A stretch of 64,000 bases of DNA from RGIG6353 sp964558655 (lineage in GTDB: Bacteria; Bacillota; Clostridia; Oscillospirales; SIG627), in the NCBI GenBank assembly GCA_964558655.1, contig CAZLEX010000001.1, positions 72,519 to 136,518 on the forward strand, written 5' to 3'. Under the pieces are notes generated by a model. The model saw nothing but the letters and a program-made list of their open reading frames with translations, was not told the origin of the DNA and did not search any database. The number at the start of each line of letters is the position of its first letter. Position 1 is the first letter of the stretch. Positions 7,981 through 16,366 of this stretch are shown here, one piece after another. Made by a program: the position numbers and the translations under genes.

Positions 7981-9153
7981 TTAAAACTTCGGAACGGAAA
8001 CATTTCCTTGAAGATCAATCCAAAAAGTCGGATTGTATTCCGATGAATCATTCTTAAAAAAAGTTATCTTCCAAATATTATGGTCATAATCGTAAACGGT
8101 ATCGGTATCGTAATAATCAAAAGTAAAATATTTTTTCGCCGCTTCAAGAGCTTCTTCGCCTGTGTAAAATCCGTCGGCAACGACTAATGACGACAAAATT
8201 TTCATCGCTTCATTTTCATATTCGTCCCACCAAGCATCTGCTCCCTCATTCAGTATAACATAACTACCCGGAACATTGCGAATGGAAATAAAGCTCCACA
8301 TTTTTTCTTCTTTGTACATATCGTATGTTCCTTGCCATGCCGTATATTTGCCGAGAACAATATCTTTGGAAGTCAGTGCTGTTCCGCATACCGCAAATTG
8401 ATTGTTGTCTGCCGAAATTGATATTTTTCCTTCGGTTTCGGTTTTCGGCCATATTTCGTATGCAAAACATTCTTCATCTGTATCTGTGTAAAGTATCAGT
8501 TCATATTCCCAATTTGACGGCAATTCAAAAGACATATTCAGATGTTCGGTGCTGTAATTAATCTTTTTTTCATCCGGCAAATCAATACCGGCAACTCTTG
8601 AACAGGTAACCGTTATGTTTTCGTCCGTAACGGCTATTTTTTCATCAGGCTCAATGAAAATATGCCATTCTGCCATATCGCAGGTACCGCTTTCGGGGGA
8701 TATACAGTTGATATTTACGGACAGTTCGGAGCCGTCGAATTTTATGCTTTCCACTTCATGAGAAACGGAACCGCTCGTTTCTTCGAGAACAACCAAAATT
8801 AAAATATTGTCTTCAAAATATGAGCTGTCGTATTTATCGCAAACATTGAGAAACTTTGATGAATTTTCGCTGTCTGAAAAATAAGAATTTTTATTTTCCT
8901 TGTAATAACCGTCAAGCTCTTCAACGGAACGAATGATTTTCGCAATAGGATATTCAACCTCGTCCTGATAAAAATCCGTTCGAACATATTCTGCTTTAAA
9001 GTCATAAGTCTTCTCAATATTTTCCGTTTTAAGCTTTTCGTTCAAATCTTGATCGGCTTCAGGTGTATCGGATTTATTTTTACAACCGAAAAAAACCGTT
9101 ATACACAAAATCAATATAAACAGTCCAAATATTCTTTTATTTTTTGTCGTCAT
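7981..9153 (-). CDS. Predicted lipoprotein, 390 aa, PrcB-like and PsbP-like parts
   Basis: A signal peptide with a lipobox ending in FFGC (Cys about 24) predicts a membrane-anchored lipoprotein, followed by an acidic linker. The middle (YFEDNILILVVLEETSGS and the beta-rich run after it) resembles the PrcB_C type of extracytoplasmic domain. The next 120 residues (LNMSFELPSNWEYELILY onward) resemble PsbP/DUF1795 lipoprotein domains, and the last 50 look like a small PepSY-like or Gly-Leu type tail. Both domain names are tentative. The start overlaps the end of the DUF4349 gene by 17 bases, so the two are co-transcribed. Confidence 0.8.
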   Translation of the reverse strand: MTTKNKRIFGLFILILCITVFFGCKNKSDTPEADQDLNEKLKTENIEKTYDFKAEYVRTDFYQDEVEYPIAKIIRSVEELDGYYKENKNSYFSDSENSSKFLNVCDKYDSSYFEDNILILVVLEETSGSVSHEVESIKFDGSELSVNINCISPESGTCDMAEWHIFIEPDEKIAVTDENITVTCSRVAGIDLPDEKKINYSTEHLNMSFELPSNWEYELILYTDTDEECFAYEIWPKTETEGKISISADNNQFAVCGTALTSKDIVLGKYTAWQGTYDMYKEEKMWSFISIRNVPGSYVILNEGADAWWDEYENEAMKILSSLVVADGFYTGEEALEAAKKYFTFDYYDTDTVYDYDHNIWKITFFKNDSSEYNPTFWIDLQGNVSVPKF

Positions 9154-10129
9154 TTCCTACCTCACTTTCGGTATGTTTGTCTTCGGTGTGTGAAAGAGGT
9201 TTTTCTTTTTTACGGTTTCTGATTTTGACAATAACAACAACAGCTACGCCGATAATCAGAATCCATATAATCAAAGGAATAAAATTATATGAAATAAAGA
9301 CGAGAAAACTTTGAATTGCAGACACAAAACTATCTATACCTTCCGAAAATCCGCGAGACAGTCTTTCTTTAAATGTAAGAGCCGATTTCGGCGTGGGAGA
9401 TGTAACCGACACTTCGGAAATATTAATTGTCACGGTAGCATAACTTACAAGAGAATCGTATTTGCGAAGCGAACCGGTGATAGATTCTATCTCATAACGA
9501 ATTTCCGAAAGTTCTTTTTCGAGAGAAAGAACATCGTCAAGTGAAGAAGCGTTTTTTAAAATTTCCAAAACACGCTCTTCACGCAATGAGGCACTGCTTA
9601 AACGAGCCTCCAAATCAGTATACTGTTCCGTTACATCGCGGTTGTTTTCATAGGACGAAACAACTACTCCTATGCTGTCTTTACGCGATATGAAAGTGTT
9701 ATAATTGTCGACGGGCACACGGATTGCATAATGTGAATATCTGTTTTTTTGATCGGCAGTTCCGTAAGAATTGGATGTTTCAATCCAAGCATCGAATTCA
9801 TCGCACAACTTCTTTAAAGCCGTAACACCCTCGTCGTAGTTTTTGGTTTCTATTGTAAAGCTTGATGAATAAATAATTTTTCTGTCGTTTGCCGTTTCGG
9901 TTATTTCGATGTAATCTTCACTGTCGGACTTTGATATTACGCTGCTACTGCCGTCATCACTTGAAGATGAAGAGAAATTTTTTTCTTCTGGATTGTATTC
10001 GTAATCAAAAGCAATGTCACCGATTTCTTCTTCTGCATCATAACTTTCGTTAACTGCTTCATTTGAAACAGAACATGAAACAAATACCAAAGAGAAACAG
10101 ACTGTAAGCAAAACTAAAATTTTTTTCAT
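9137..10129 (-). CDS. DUF4349 lipoprotein, 330 aa
   Basis: The signal peptide ends in a lipobox (VSCS, Cys about 19). After an acidic, serine-rich linker comes the DUF4349 domain: KIIYSSSFTIETKNYDEG, then FDAWIETSNSYG, RYSHYAIRVPVDNYN, a coiled-coil stretch of about 60 residues (EQYTDLEARLSSASLREE onward), and a C-terminal transmembrane helix near residues 275-300 followed by a basic tail. DUF4349 proteins are of unknown function; the coiled coil and dual anchoring suggest an envelope role. The start is ATG 10129 after GGAG. It lies just downstream of the DHHW gene's terminator. Confidence 0.88.
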   Translation of the reverse strand: MKKILVLLTVCFSLVFVSCSVSNEAVNESYDAEEEIGDIAFDYEYNPEEKNFSSSSSDDGSSSVISKSDSEDYIEITETANDRKIIYSSSFTIETKNYDEGVTALKKLCDEFDAWIETSNSYGTADQKNRYSHYAIRVPVDNYNTFISRKDSIGVVVSSYENNRDVTEQYTDLEARLSSASLREERVLEILKNASSLDDVLSLEKELSEIRYEIESITGSLRKYDSLVSYATVTINISEVSVTSPTPKSALTFKERLSRGFSEGIDSFVSAIQSFLVFISYNFIPLIIWILIIGVAVVVIVKIRNRKKEKPLSHTEDKHTESEVGNDDKK

Positions 10130-10180
10130 AACCAAAACTCCTTTTCTTGCTTGTTTGTACTGTTAGACGGCAAAAAAAGA

Positions 10181-10206
10181 AAAAAGTTCCCGAAAGAACT
10201 TTTTTC
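10181..10206 (-). terminator. Terminator at the end of the DHHW gene
   Basis: AAAAAGTTC and GAACTTTTT pair around a CCGAAA loop and overlap the stop codon of the DHHW gene. The next gene starts only 50 bases on with no clear promoter, so partial read-through is likely. Confidence 0.75.
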
Positions 10207-11311
10207 AGTATAAAATCCATGAATAATTCTGTGTGGTAAAGTTTTCAATTCCGTACAAAAACAATATTTCGTCAGCCTCATCAAGCGGAATATATTCACA
10301 CTCACTCACCTTTTCCTTAAGATAACGAAGATCGACAAGGATTATACGGCTCCAATCTTCAGAAGCACACTGAATAAAGCTGTGAGCATACGAGTCTTTA
10401 AAAACAATAAGTGTTTTACCGTTTTCACAATCGGATTCAAGTGTGACAACCGGTTCATTGGTACCCAAAAAATAAGAATATTTATCTTTTTTCCCCAAAT
10501 ATTCTTCAAAATACATTGATGAATATTCAGCAACGCTTACACCGTTATAAATTTTACACGAAGTAAAACGGTCTCCTGATGTTACTTTTTCTATTTTATC
10601 CGCATCTACTCCGATATCTCCGGAGCGTGAGGTAAGTGTTCCGAAGAAATTATCCGATACTTCAACAAAATCATAATTAACATCTTTCGAACGCCACTGT
10701 GCATAAACGCTTGCGGCTCCGCGACTTGTCCAATGATGATCGGTTTTATAAAAAGCTTCGGTAAGCGTCATGGAAGAAAGTGCTTTTGCCGCATCAACCG
10801 TCGTGACATTTTCGAGTTTTGAATATGCCTCGTCTATGAGTTCTTTATCTTTAAAACTCGGAGTCGCAAAAGGAAGTTCTTCGGGGAAAAGTGCTCCCGA
10901 TGAAGGAACGAGAATTACGGAAGAAGGAACATCAAATCTTTTACAAAATTCGTTAATCGCCGAAATATTTTTTTCAAATTTTTCATCATCGACTTTATCG
11001 GGAATGTCAAACAGTGCGTTCTTCCCTATATAAACGCCGTCGGACTCACGAATTAACAATACAGAATCTACGCCGCGTTTTAATTTGTTCCAAAAATCAC
11101 GGGCAACAAATTGATCGGTAAAGAAATTTTTTGCGTCTTCTCCGAATTGTCCCGAAAAAATTCTTTCGGTACTGATCTCGGGTGCCTGTGCCAAATTTCT
11201 GTTTTCCCACTCGGAAAAATCCCGTGTCGGAGTTACAACGGTTGCAATAAGAGGAATAAGCAAAAGTGCGGAAAAAATCACCGTTATCAAAACCGCTTCT
11301 TTTTTTTTCAT
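10205..11311 (-). CDS. DHHW family protein (AlgJ/AlgX-like), 368 aa
   Basis: An N-terminal uncleaved-looking signal anchor (about residues 5-25) precedes FSEWENRNLAQAP and then an SGNH-hydrolase-like domain of the DHHW family. The name-giving motif is KTDHHWTSRGA; later LIVFKDSYAHSF holds the Ser usually seen in these folds. DHHW proteins are the extracytoplasmic partners of MBOAT acyltransferases in alginate and other polysaccharide O-acetylation. The MBOAT gene ends ten bases upstream, so the pair is almost certainly one acyl-transfer system acting at the cell surface. The acceptor polymer cannot be told from sequence. Confidence 0.9.
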   Translation of the reverse strand: MKKKEAVLITVIFSALLLIPLIATVVTPTRDFSEWENRNLAQAPEISTERIFSGQFGEDAKNFFTDQFVARDFWNKLKRGVDSVLLIRESDGVYIGKNALFDIPDKVDDEKFEKNISAINEFCKRFDVPSSVILVPSSGALFPEELPFATPSFKDKELIDEAYSKLENVTTVDAAKALSSMTLTEAFYKTDHHWTSRGAASVYAQWRSKDVNYDFVEVSDNFFGTLTSRSGDIGVDADKIEKVTSGDRFTSCKIYNGVSVAEYSSMYFEEYLGKKDKYSYFLGTNEPVVTLESDCENGKTLIVFKDSYAHSFIQCASEDWSRIILVDLRYLKEKVSECEYIPLDEADEILFLYGIENFTTQNYSWILY

Positions 11312-11320
11312 ACTGTCTCC

Positions 11321-12736
11321 TTAAAATCTGAAATAAATGAAGAAATCCTTTGTCGAAGAAACTATATAAGCCAGTGACAAAGTAAAAACCGATACAACAA
11401 ACAAAACCCGTAAAACAGGTGCTACGGAGGTGTTTTTTATTTTTTCGTACAATTTTTTAAAAAGCGGTGTAGAAGCAATTGCGAGTATGACAAGCAAAAG
11501 TGCGTAATTCGACAAAAGCCATATGGAATTTTCATCGGCAAATCCTCCGTTCAATCCCAGCAATGATTTTATGAGAGTTACGAGAGACGCCATGTCTTCA
11601 TTTGCGAAAATCACCCATCCGAACCAAGCACAGAACAGTGCCCAGAGATGTGAAACAAAAGACGGAAGTTTTTGCAAATGTTTCAGCAGGAAAAATTTTT
11701 CAAATATCAAAAGTATTCCGAACCAAGCTCCCCAAATTACATAGTTCCAATGAGCCCCGTGCCATATTCCCGTACAAATCCAAACAACAGCAATATTCCG
11801 TATTTGCTTTGCCGTACCCTTTTTATTACCTCCGAGAGGAATGTAGACATAATCACGGAACCAGGAAGACAAGGATATATGCCACCTACGCCAAAATTCC
11901 GTAACACTCTTTGAAATATACGGATAATTGAAATTTTCAAGAAATTCAAACCCTAACATTTTCCCCAATCCGATTGCCATATCCGAATATCCCGAAAAAT
12001 CAAAATATATCTGAAACGAGTATGCAAGTGTGGCTATCAAAGCCGTCAGCGACGGAGCACTTTCAAAACCGTTTTCCGAAATTTTCTCCCATATCGTCGC
12101 GGCATTGTCGGCTAAAAGTATTTTTTTGCCGAGTCCGATAACAAAACGGCACGCTCCTTCGGCAAATTTTTCTACCGTTTCATGACGGTTACGCAATTGC
12201 TCCGCAACGGTCTTATACTGGACTATGGGACCTGCAATAAGCTGCGGAAAAAGCGTAACATAGCAGCCGAAATCAATAATATTTTTTTGTGCGTCCGTCT
12301 CGTCTCTCCAAACATCGATTACATATGACATCATCTGAAATGTATAAAAAGAAATACCTATCGGCATTACTATGCTTTCTATAAATGAATCGAAGGGGAA
12401 AGAAATTTTGAAAATTGCCGATATATTGTCAAAAATAAATTTGGTATACTTAAAATAGACGAGCATACCTATATCGATTACCGAACAAAGAATTAAAACG
12501 AATTTTGCTTTCAAAAGCATCTTCTTGGCTTTATATGCCGAAATGCAAAGCCCCGCTATCCAATTTATAAAAATCGAAAATATCATTATTATGACATATG
12601 AGGGCTCGCCCCAAGCATAAAAGAATAAACTTACTGTCAGCAGAAAAGAATTTCTGCATTTTGACGGAATAATATAATAGCCGATAAGGGTTATAACCAA
12701 AAACACAAACAAAAACAAAAGACTTGAAAAAACCAT
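11321..12736 (-). CDS. MBOAT-family O-acyltransferase (AlgI-like), 471 aa
   Basis: A polytopic MBOAT protein with about ten membrane segments. Family landmarks are FPQLIAGPIVQY, YSFQIYFDFSGYSDMAIGLG, FWRRWHISLSSWFRDYVY and the catalytic-histidine region CTGIWHGAHWNYVIWG. AlgI/DltB-type members move an acyl group across the membrane to a partner that acylates a cell-surface polymer. It starts nine bases after the anti-sigma gene and is followed by the DHHW gene, so the order is sigma, anti-sigma, MBOAT, DHHW. Together with the DHHW partner it predicts surface acylation under ECF-sigma control. Confidence 0.94.
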   Translation of the reverse strand: MVFSSLLFLFVFLVITLIGYYIIPSKCRNSFLLTVSLFFYAWGEPSYVIIMIFSIFINWIAGLCISAYKAKKMLLKAKFVLILCSVIDIGMLVYFKYTKFIFDNISAIFKISFPFDSFIESIVMPIGISFYTFQMMSYVIDVWRDETDAQKNIIDFGCYVTLFPQLIAGPIVQYKTVAEQLRNRHETVEKFAEGACRFVIGLGKKILLADNAATIWEKISENGFESAPSLTALIATLAYSFQIYFDFSGYSDMAIGLGKMLGFEFLENFNYPYISKSVTEFWRRWHISLSSWFRDYVYIPLGGNKKGTAKQIRNIAVVWICTGIWHGAHWNYVIWGAWFGILLIFEKFFLLKHLQKLPSFVSHLWALFCAWFGWVIFANEDMASLVTLIKSLLGLNGGFADENSIWLLSNYALLLVILAIASTPLFKKLYEKIKNTSVAPVLRVLFVVSVFTLSLAYIVSSTKDFFIYFRF

Positions 12737-12744
12737 ACGAACTC

Positions 12745-13542
12745 CTAACCTAAAAAGTCAGCAAAAAATATAAATGTTTGAAAAATACTTTCGGAACTTG
12801 TTGTAAACTCAATCTTAAATCCCGCGTCGGCAAGTATTTTTTGCGCTTCAAAATAAGCATCTCCGTCAATTTTGATATATTTTTCTTCTTGAATTGCTCC
12901 TATCGGAGAAAGATAATCCAATGCTTTGTTTATATCATAACCAGTGACAATAATGTCGGCGGTATGATATGGCAGCGACAAAGAATCTTTATAATCGGAT
13001 AAAAGCATATATAAGTCAGTATCGGTATATGATTCGTCGGATTTTGTTTGCGAATTTTTATTATCAAGTTTACAGTCATCGTTACTGTTATTTTCATCTA
13101 AAAAACTTTTATCGGCGGTTTCGTGACCGGGAGAAACGAAATCTTCAACATCGCCGTTGTTTTCTTCAATACTGTCACTTATTTCTTCGGGAGATTTAAC
13201 CGACGGCGTTGACGACATTGATTCGTTAACGACAGATCCGCAATCGGCGTTGTTCGAGAATTTCTTTCCGGGATTTGCGAATTTTACAATCGCAGTCACT
13301 GCAAACAGACAAAAAACAACTGCACACACATTAATCAAACGATGTATGAAACGACGCCTCTTTTGCAAATTGATTTTATACATTACAGATTTGGAAATAT
13401 CTTTGTCAGAGGTAAAAATTTTCTTTAATCGCTTAACGGCTTCATATTCTTTCCGACATTCTTCGCAATTCTCAATATGATCAGACAATTCTTTCGAATT
13501 TTCGTTTTCCCACATAAGCTCTTTTGCTTTTTCGTGCGTCAT
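12745..13542 (-). CDS. Membrane anti-sigma factor, zf-HC2 type, 265 aa
   Basis: The N-terminus carries a zinc-finger anti-sigma motif (His22, Cys26, Cys29 in HIENCEECRKEY) as in ZAS/zf-HC2 proteins that bind group 4 sigma factors. One transmembrane helix follows at about residues 70-92, then a low-complexity acidic linker and a C-terminal extracytoplasmic domain of about 75 residues (DIIVTGYDINKALDYLSPIG onward). The start is ATG 13542, because GGGAGG lies just upstream; the frame is open to 13572 without a site. It is next to the sigma gene, as expected for a cognate pair. The external domain would sense the envelope signal. Confidence 0.9.
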   Translation of the reverse strand: MTHEKAKELMWENENSKELSDHIENCEECRKEYEAVKRLKKIFTSDKDISKSVMYKINLQKRRRFIHRLINVCAVVFCLFAVTAIVKFANPGKKFSNNADCGSVVNESMSSTPSVKSPEEISDSIEENNGDVEDFVSPGHETADKSFLDENNSNDDCKLDNKNSQTKSDESYTDTDLYMLLSDYKDSLSLPYHTADIIVTGYDINKALDYLSPIGAIQEEKYIKIDGDAYFEAQKILADAGFKIEFTTSSESIFQTFIFFADFLG

Positions 13543-13604
13543 TTTTACCTCCCGTGAATTTATGTTTTTCAATTGTTTGACTCTTAAATTTAAAATTTGT
13601 TCCG

Positions 13605-14150
13605 CTAAAACAGATTTTTTTTACGAAGTATATCCAAAAGTTTTTTTCTGGCACGGTTTATGCGGCTTTTAACAGTACCTTCGGAAATCGAAAGAAGTTC
13701 GGCGATTTCCGTATAGGATAAACCTGCTTTTTCTCTCAAAAGCAATACGGAAGAAAAATCTGTATCAAGTTCGCCGATTGCCGAAAAAACTGCTTCTTTA
13801 AACTCTTTTTCTATGTATTCCTCTTCCGGAGAAATAGCAGCGTCTGCCAAAATTTCCGACAGTTCTTCTGTGCTGTTTTTTGATTTTTTTGAAAGAATAT
13901 CCATACAAGTGTTTTTTGCGACAGTGTATAAAAATGTAGTTAAGGAACAATCTTTGCGAAAACGCCCTATGCTGTGCCAAAGTTTTAAAAAAGTCTCCTG
14001 ACAAGCGTCTTCGGCATCGTGCTGATTTTTAAGGTAGGAAAGACATACGGACATAACGAACGGAGTGTTGTATTTTACAAGTATTTCAAACGAATTCAAA
14101 TCTCCGGAAATTGCACGGTCTATGTATTCTGAATTAATTTTATTGTCCAA
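13605..14150 (-). CDS. ECF RNA polymerase sigma factor, 181 aa
   Basis: A group 4 sigma-70 protein with only regions 2 and 4. Region 2 reads DAEDACQETFLKLWHSIGRF with the following TTFLYTVAKNTCMDIL; region 4 is LSYTEIAELLSISEGTVKSRINRARKKL. Length is typical. The next gene is a zf-HC2 anti-sigma factor, so it is held inactive until an envelope signal arrives. It is 22 bases downstream of dusB with no promoter visible between, so basal expression probably comes from the dusB transcript. Its targets probably include its own operon, with the MBOAT and DHHW genes; that is inference. Confidence 0.95.
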   Translation of the reverse strand: MDNKINSEYIDRAISGDLNSFEILVKYNTPFVMSVCLSYLKNQHDAEDACQETFLKLWHSIGRFRKDCSLTTFLYTVAKNTCMDILSKKSKNSTEELSEILADAAISPEEEYIEKEFKEAVFSAIGELDTDFSSVLLLREKAGLSYTEIAELLSISEGTVKSRINRARKKLLDILRKKNLF

Positions 14151-14172
14151 TGTTTCTCTCCCTCCTTAAAGT

Positions 14173-15120
14173 TCAAATTACAGTTTTGAGTATTTCACAA
14201 ATTTCGCCGAAAGTTTCAGCGTGATTTATCGCATTTCTGACTTTTGCGGCACCTCGTACTCCTTTAATATAATAAGAAATCTGTGCACGGGACTCGGGTA
14301 TGGCACGCCTTTCGCCTTTATCGGCAATCGCTAAATTTATATGGCGTACAATTTCTTCGTAAAGTGCTTTTCCGACAGGCTCGTCTTTCGGCTCGGTACC
14401 TGAAAGTTCCGCCTTAATCTGTGAAAAAATCCAAGGTTTTCCCAAAGAAGCACGGCCTATCATTAAATGGTCACACCCTGTTTTTTCAAGCATTTCAGCT
14501 GCACTCTTACCACTGTCTATATCGCCGTTGCCTATAACCGGAATTTTAACGGAGTTTTTAACATCTCTTATCGTTTCAAGATTCACAGGCGGTGCATATA
14601 GTTGCTCCCGTGTTCTTCCGTGTACCGCAATTCTGTCGGCACCTCCCGCTTCGGCAGCCATAGCAACCTCAACCGCATTGATAACATTGTGTGAAAATCC
14701 GCTTCTTATTTTCACGCTTACCGGTAAATTTCCGGCATGACGAACCGCCGATAAAACTATCCGTTCAACAAGAGAGGGATTTTTCATAAGTGCCGATCCT
14801 TCACCGTTTTTGACTATTTTTCCGACCGGACACCCCATATTTATGTCGAAACCGTCAGGACGGCATTTTTCGCAAAGAATTTCCGCAGCTTCTCCTATAA
14901 TTTCGGGATCGCTTCCGAAAAGCTGAATACGGAACGGTTTTTCAATTTCGCTTCTTTTCGCCAGGTCAAGCGTTTTCTTATCTTTGAAAACTACCGCCTT
15001 CGCCGATATCATTTCACTGATTACCTCATCGGCACCGTGAAGAATTGCGACTGTTCTAAAAGCACTGTCTCCGAATCCCGCCATAGGTGCAAGTATCAGT
15101 TTTACATTACTGTTTTTCAT
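14173..15120 (-). CDS. dusB: tRNA-dihydrouridine synthase, 315 aa
   Basis: A FMN-dependent Dus enzyme that reduces uridine in the tRNA D-loop. Visible motifs are LAPMAGFGDSAFR at the N-terminus, FDINMGCPVGKIVKNGEGSA with the catalytic Cys, RIAVHGRTREQ and IPVIGNGDIDSG, then HLMIGRASLGKPW. The C-terminal helical tRNA-binding domain follows. The DusB subfamily is the usual one in Bacillota and the name rests on that. Its promoter overlaps completely with that of the divergent cysteine desulfurase gene. It heads the sigma/anti-sigma operon. Confidence 0.94.
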   Translation of the reverse strand: MKNSNVKLILAPMAGFGDSAFRTVAILHGADEVISEMISAKAVVFKDKKTLDLAKRSEIEKPFRIQLFGSDPEIIGEAAEILCEKCRPDGFDINMGCPVGKIVKNGEGSALMKNPSLVERIVLSAVRHAGNLPVSVKIRSGFSHNVINAVEVAMAAEAGGADRIAVHGRTREQLYAPPVNLETIRDVKNSVKIPVIGNGDIDSGKSAAEMLEKTGCDHLMIGRASLGKPWIFSQIKAELSGTEPKDEPVGKALYEEIVRHINLAIADKGERRAIPESRAQISYYIKGVRGAAKVRNAINHAETFGEICEILKTVI

Positions 15121-15160
15121 AATTTACCTGAAAATTTTCCAAAAAAAATCAAAGTCTTAC

Positions 15161-15189
15161 TTGATTATAATACAAATTTACGATATAAT
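15161..15189 (+). promoter_or_regulatory. Promoter of the cysteine desulfurase operon
   Basis: TTGATT at 15161-15166, 17 bases, TATAAT at 15184-15189. Confidence 0.75.
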
Positions 15190-15192
15190 CAA
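15164..15192 (-). promoter_or_regulatory. Promoter of the dusB-sigma operon
   Basis: On the minus strand TTGATT (15187-15192), 17 bases, TATAAT (15164-15169). It covers the same DNA as the rightward promoter, so polymerase cannot occupy both at once. Confidence 0.75.
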
Positions 15193-15232
15193 GTAAGATA
15201 TTAAAATTTGTTGGATTAAGGACTTTATAACC

Positions 15233-16366
15233 GTGAACGATAAAATATATTTTGACAATGCCGCAACAACACCGCTCATCGAACAGGTAAAAAGCCGTAT
15301 AGTTTCTTCTTTTGGTGATTACGCAAATCCTTCATCGCTTCATGCACAGGGATTCGAAGCTCACACATCTTTGGAAAAAACACGGAACTTGATTTCCGGT
15401 ACGCTCGGTGCATATACGGTTGTTTTTACTGCATCGGGAAGTGAAGCAAACAATTTGGCAATTCTGTCGGGAGCAGAAAAAAATCGCCGTGCAGGCAACA
15501 GAATAATTACAACGGATTCGGAGCACCCATCGGTCGAGCAGTGCTGCCGAGTGCTTGAACAAAAAGGATTTGATGTGGTAAGGCTTTCCACTTTGGGCGG
15601 AAAAATCAATATGGAGCAACTTGAAAAAGCACTGGATGAACCCGTTTGTCTTGTATCGGTAATGCACACAAACAATGAAACGGGGGCGATTTATCCTGTT
15701 CGCGAAATTTCATCAAAAGTAAAAAAGCGTTATCCGCGTGCACTCATTCACTCGGACTGCGTACAGGCTTTTTTAAAAGATAAATTCACAATGACTTCTC
15801 TGGGAGCTGACATGATCTCCGTTTCGGCACACAAAATACACGCATTGAAAGGTGTCGGAGCTCTTGCGTTTATGCGTCCGTTATCGCTTCAACCTATAAT
15901 TTTCGGCGGAGGGCAGGAAAAGGGCTTGAGAAGCGGAACCGAAAATACAACCGGTATATCGTCTATGGGGGCCGCTGTGGAAGTGGCTTTAAGCGATAAT
16001 GACAGAACGGAAAAAGTTAAAAAACTGTCCGACAAACTAATGACACTTTTGTCATGTGTTGACGGAATTGTTCTCAATGTTCCGAAACATAAAAGTCCTT
16101 ATATAGTAAATTTTTCGGCAACAGGAGTAAGAAGTGAAACTTTACTGCATTCGCTTTCTTCAAAAGGTATATTTGTTTCGAGCGGTTCGGCCTGTTCTTC
16201 AAAAGCAAAACTTTCTTCCGTGCTTTTATCGTTCGGACTTGACAAATCCCTTGCCGAAAGTGCCGTTCGTGTAAGTTTTTCGTCATACAACACAGAAAAA
16301 GAAGTTGAAACATTTGTTAAGGTACTCAAAGAAGAGTATATACGGCTTGGAGGAAAAAACAGATGA
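15233..16366 (+). CDS. Cysteine desulfurase, NifS/IscS type, 377 aa
   Basis: A PLP-dependent class V aminotransferase-fold enzyme that takes sulfur from cysteine as a persulfide. It begins with YFDNAATTPL; the PLP lysine is in SAHKIHALKGVGAL; the persulfide cysteine is in SSGSACSSKAKL near residue 325. It starts with GTG at 15233. It overlaps thiI by four bases (ATGA), so the main role inferred is sulfur supply to ThiI for 4-thiouridine in tRNA, the arrangement seen with NifZ-like desulfurases in Bacillota. No iron-sulfur scaffold gene is adjacent. Confidence 0.93.
   Translation: MNDKIYFDNAATTPLIEQVKSRIVSSFGDYANPSSLHAQGFEAHTSLEKTRNLISGTLGAYTVVFTASGSEANNLAILSGAEKNRRAGNRIITTDSEHPSVEQCCRVLEQKGFDVVRLSTLGGKINMEQLEKALDEPVCLVSVMHTNNETGAIYPVREISSKVKKRYPRALIHSDCVQAFLKDKFTMTSLGADMISVSAHKIHALKGVGALAFMRPLSLQPIIFGGGQEKGLRSGTENTTGISSMGAAVEVALSDNDRTEKVKKLSDKLMTLLSCVDGIVLNVPKHKSPYIVNFSATGVRSETLLHSLSSKGIFVSSGSACSSKAKLSSVLLSFGLDKSLAESAVRVSFSSYNTEKEVETFVKVLKEEYIRLGGKNR

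Larger units (their letters stand above)
15155..15198. promoter_or_regulatory. Perfect 15-base inverted repeat spanning two divergent promoters
   Basis: TCTTACTTGATTATA at 15155-15169 pairs with TATAATCAAGTAAGA at 15184-15198, with 14 bases between. Each arm holds the -35 box of one promoter and the -10 box of the other. It may be a regulator site as well as a promoter. Confidence 0.75.
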
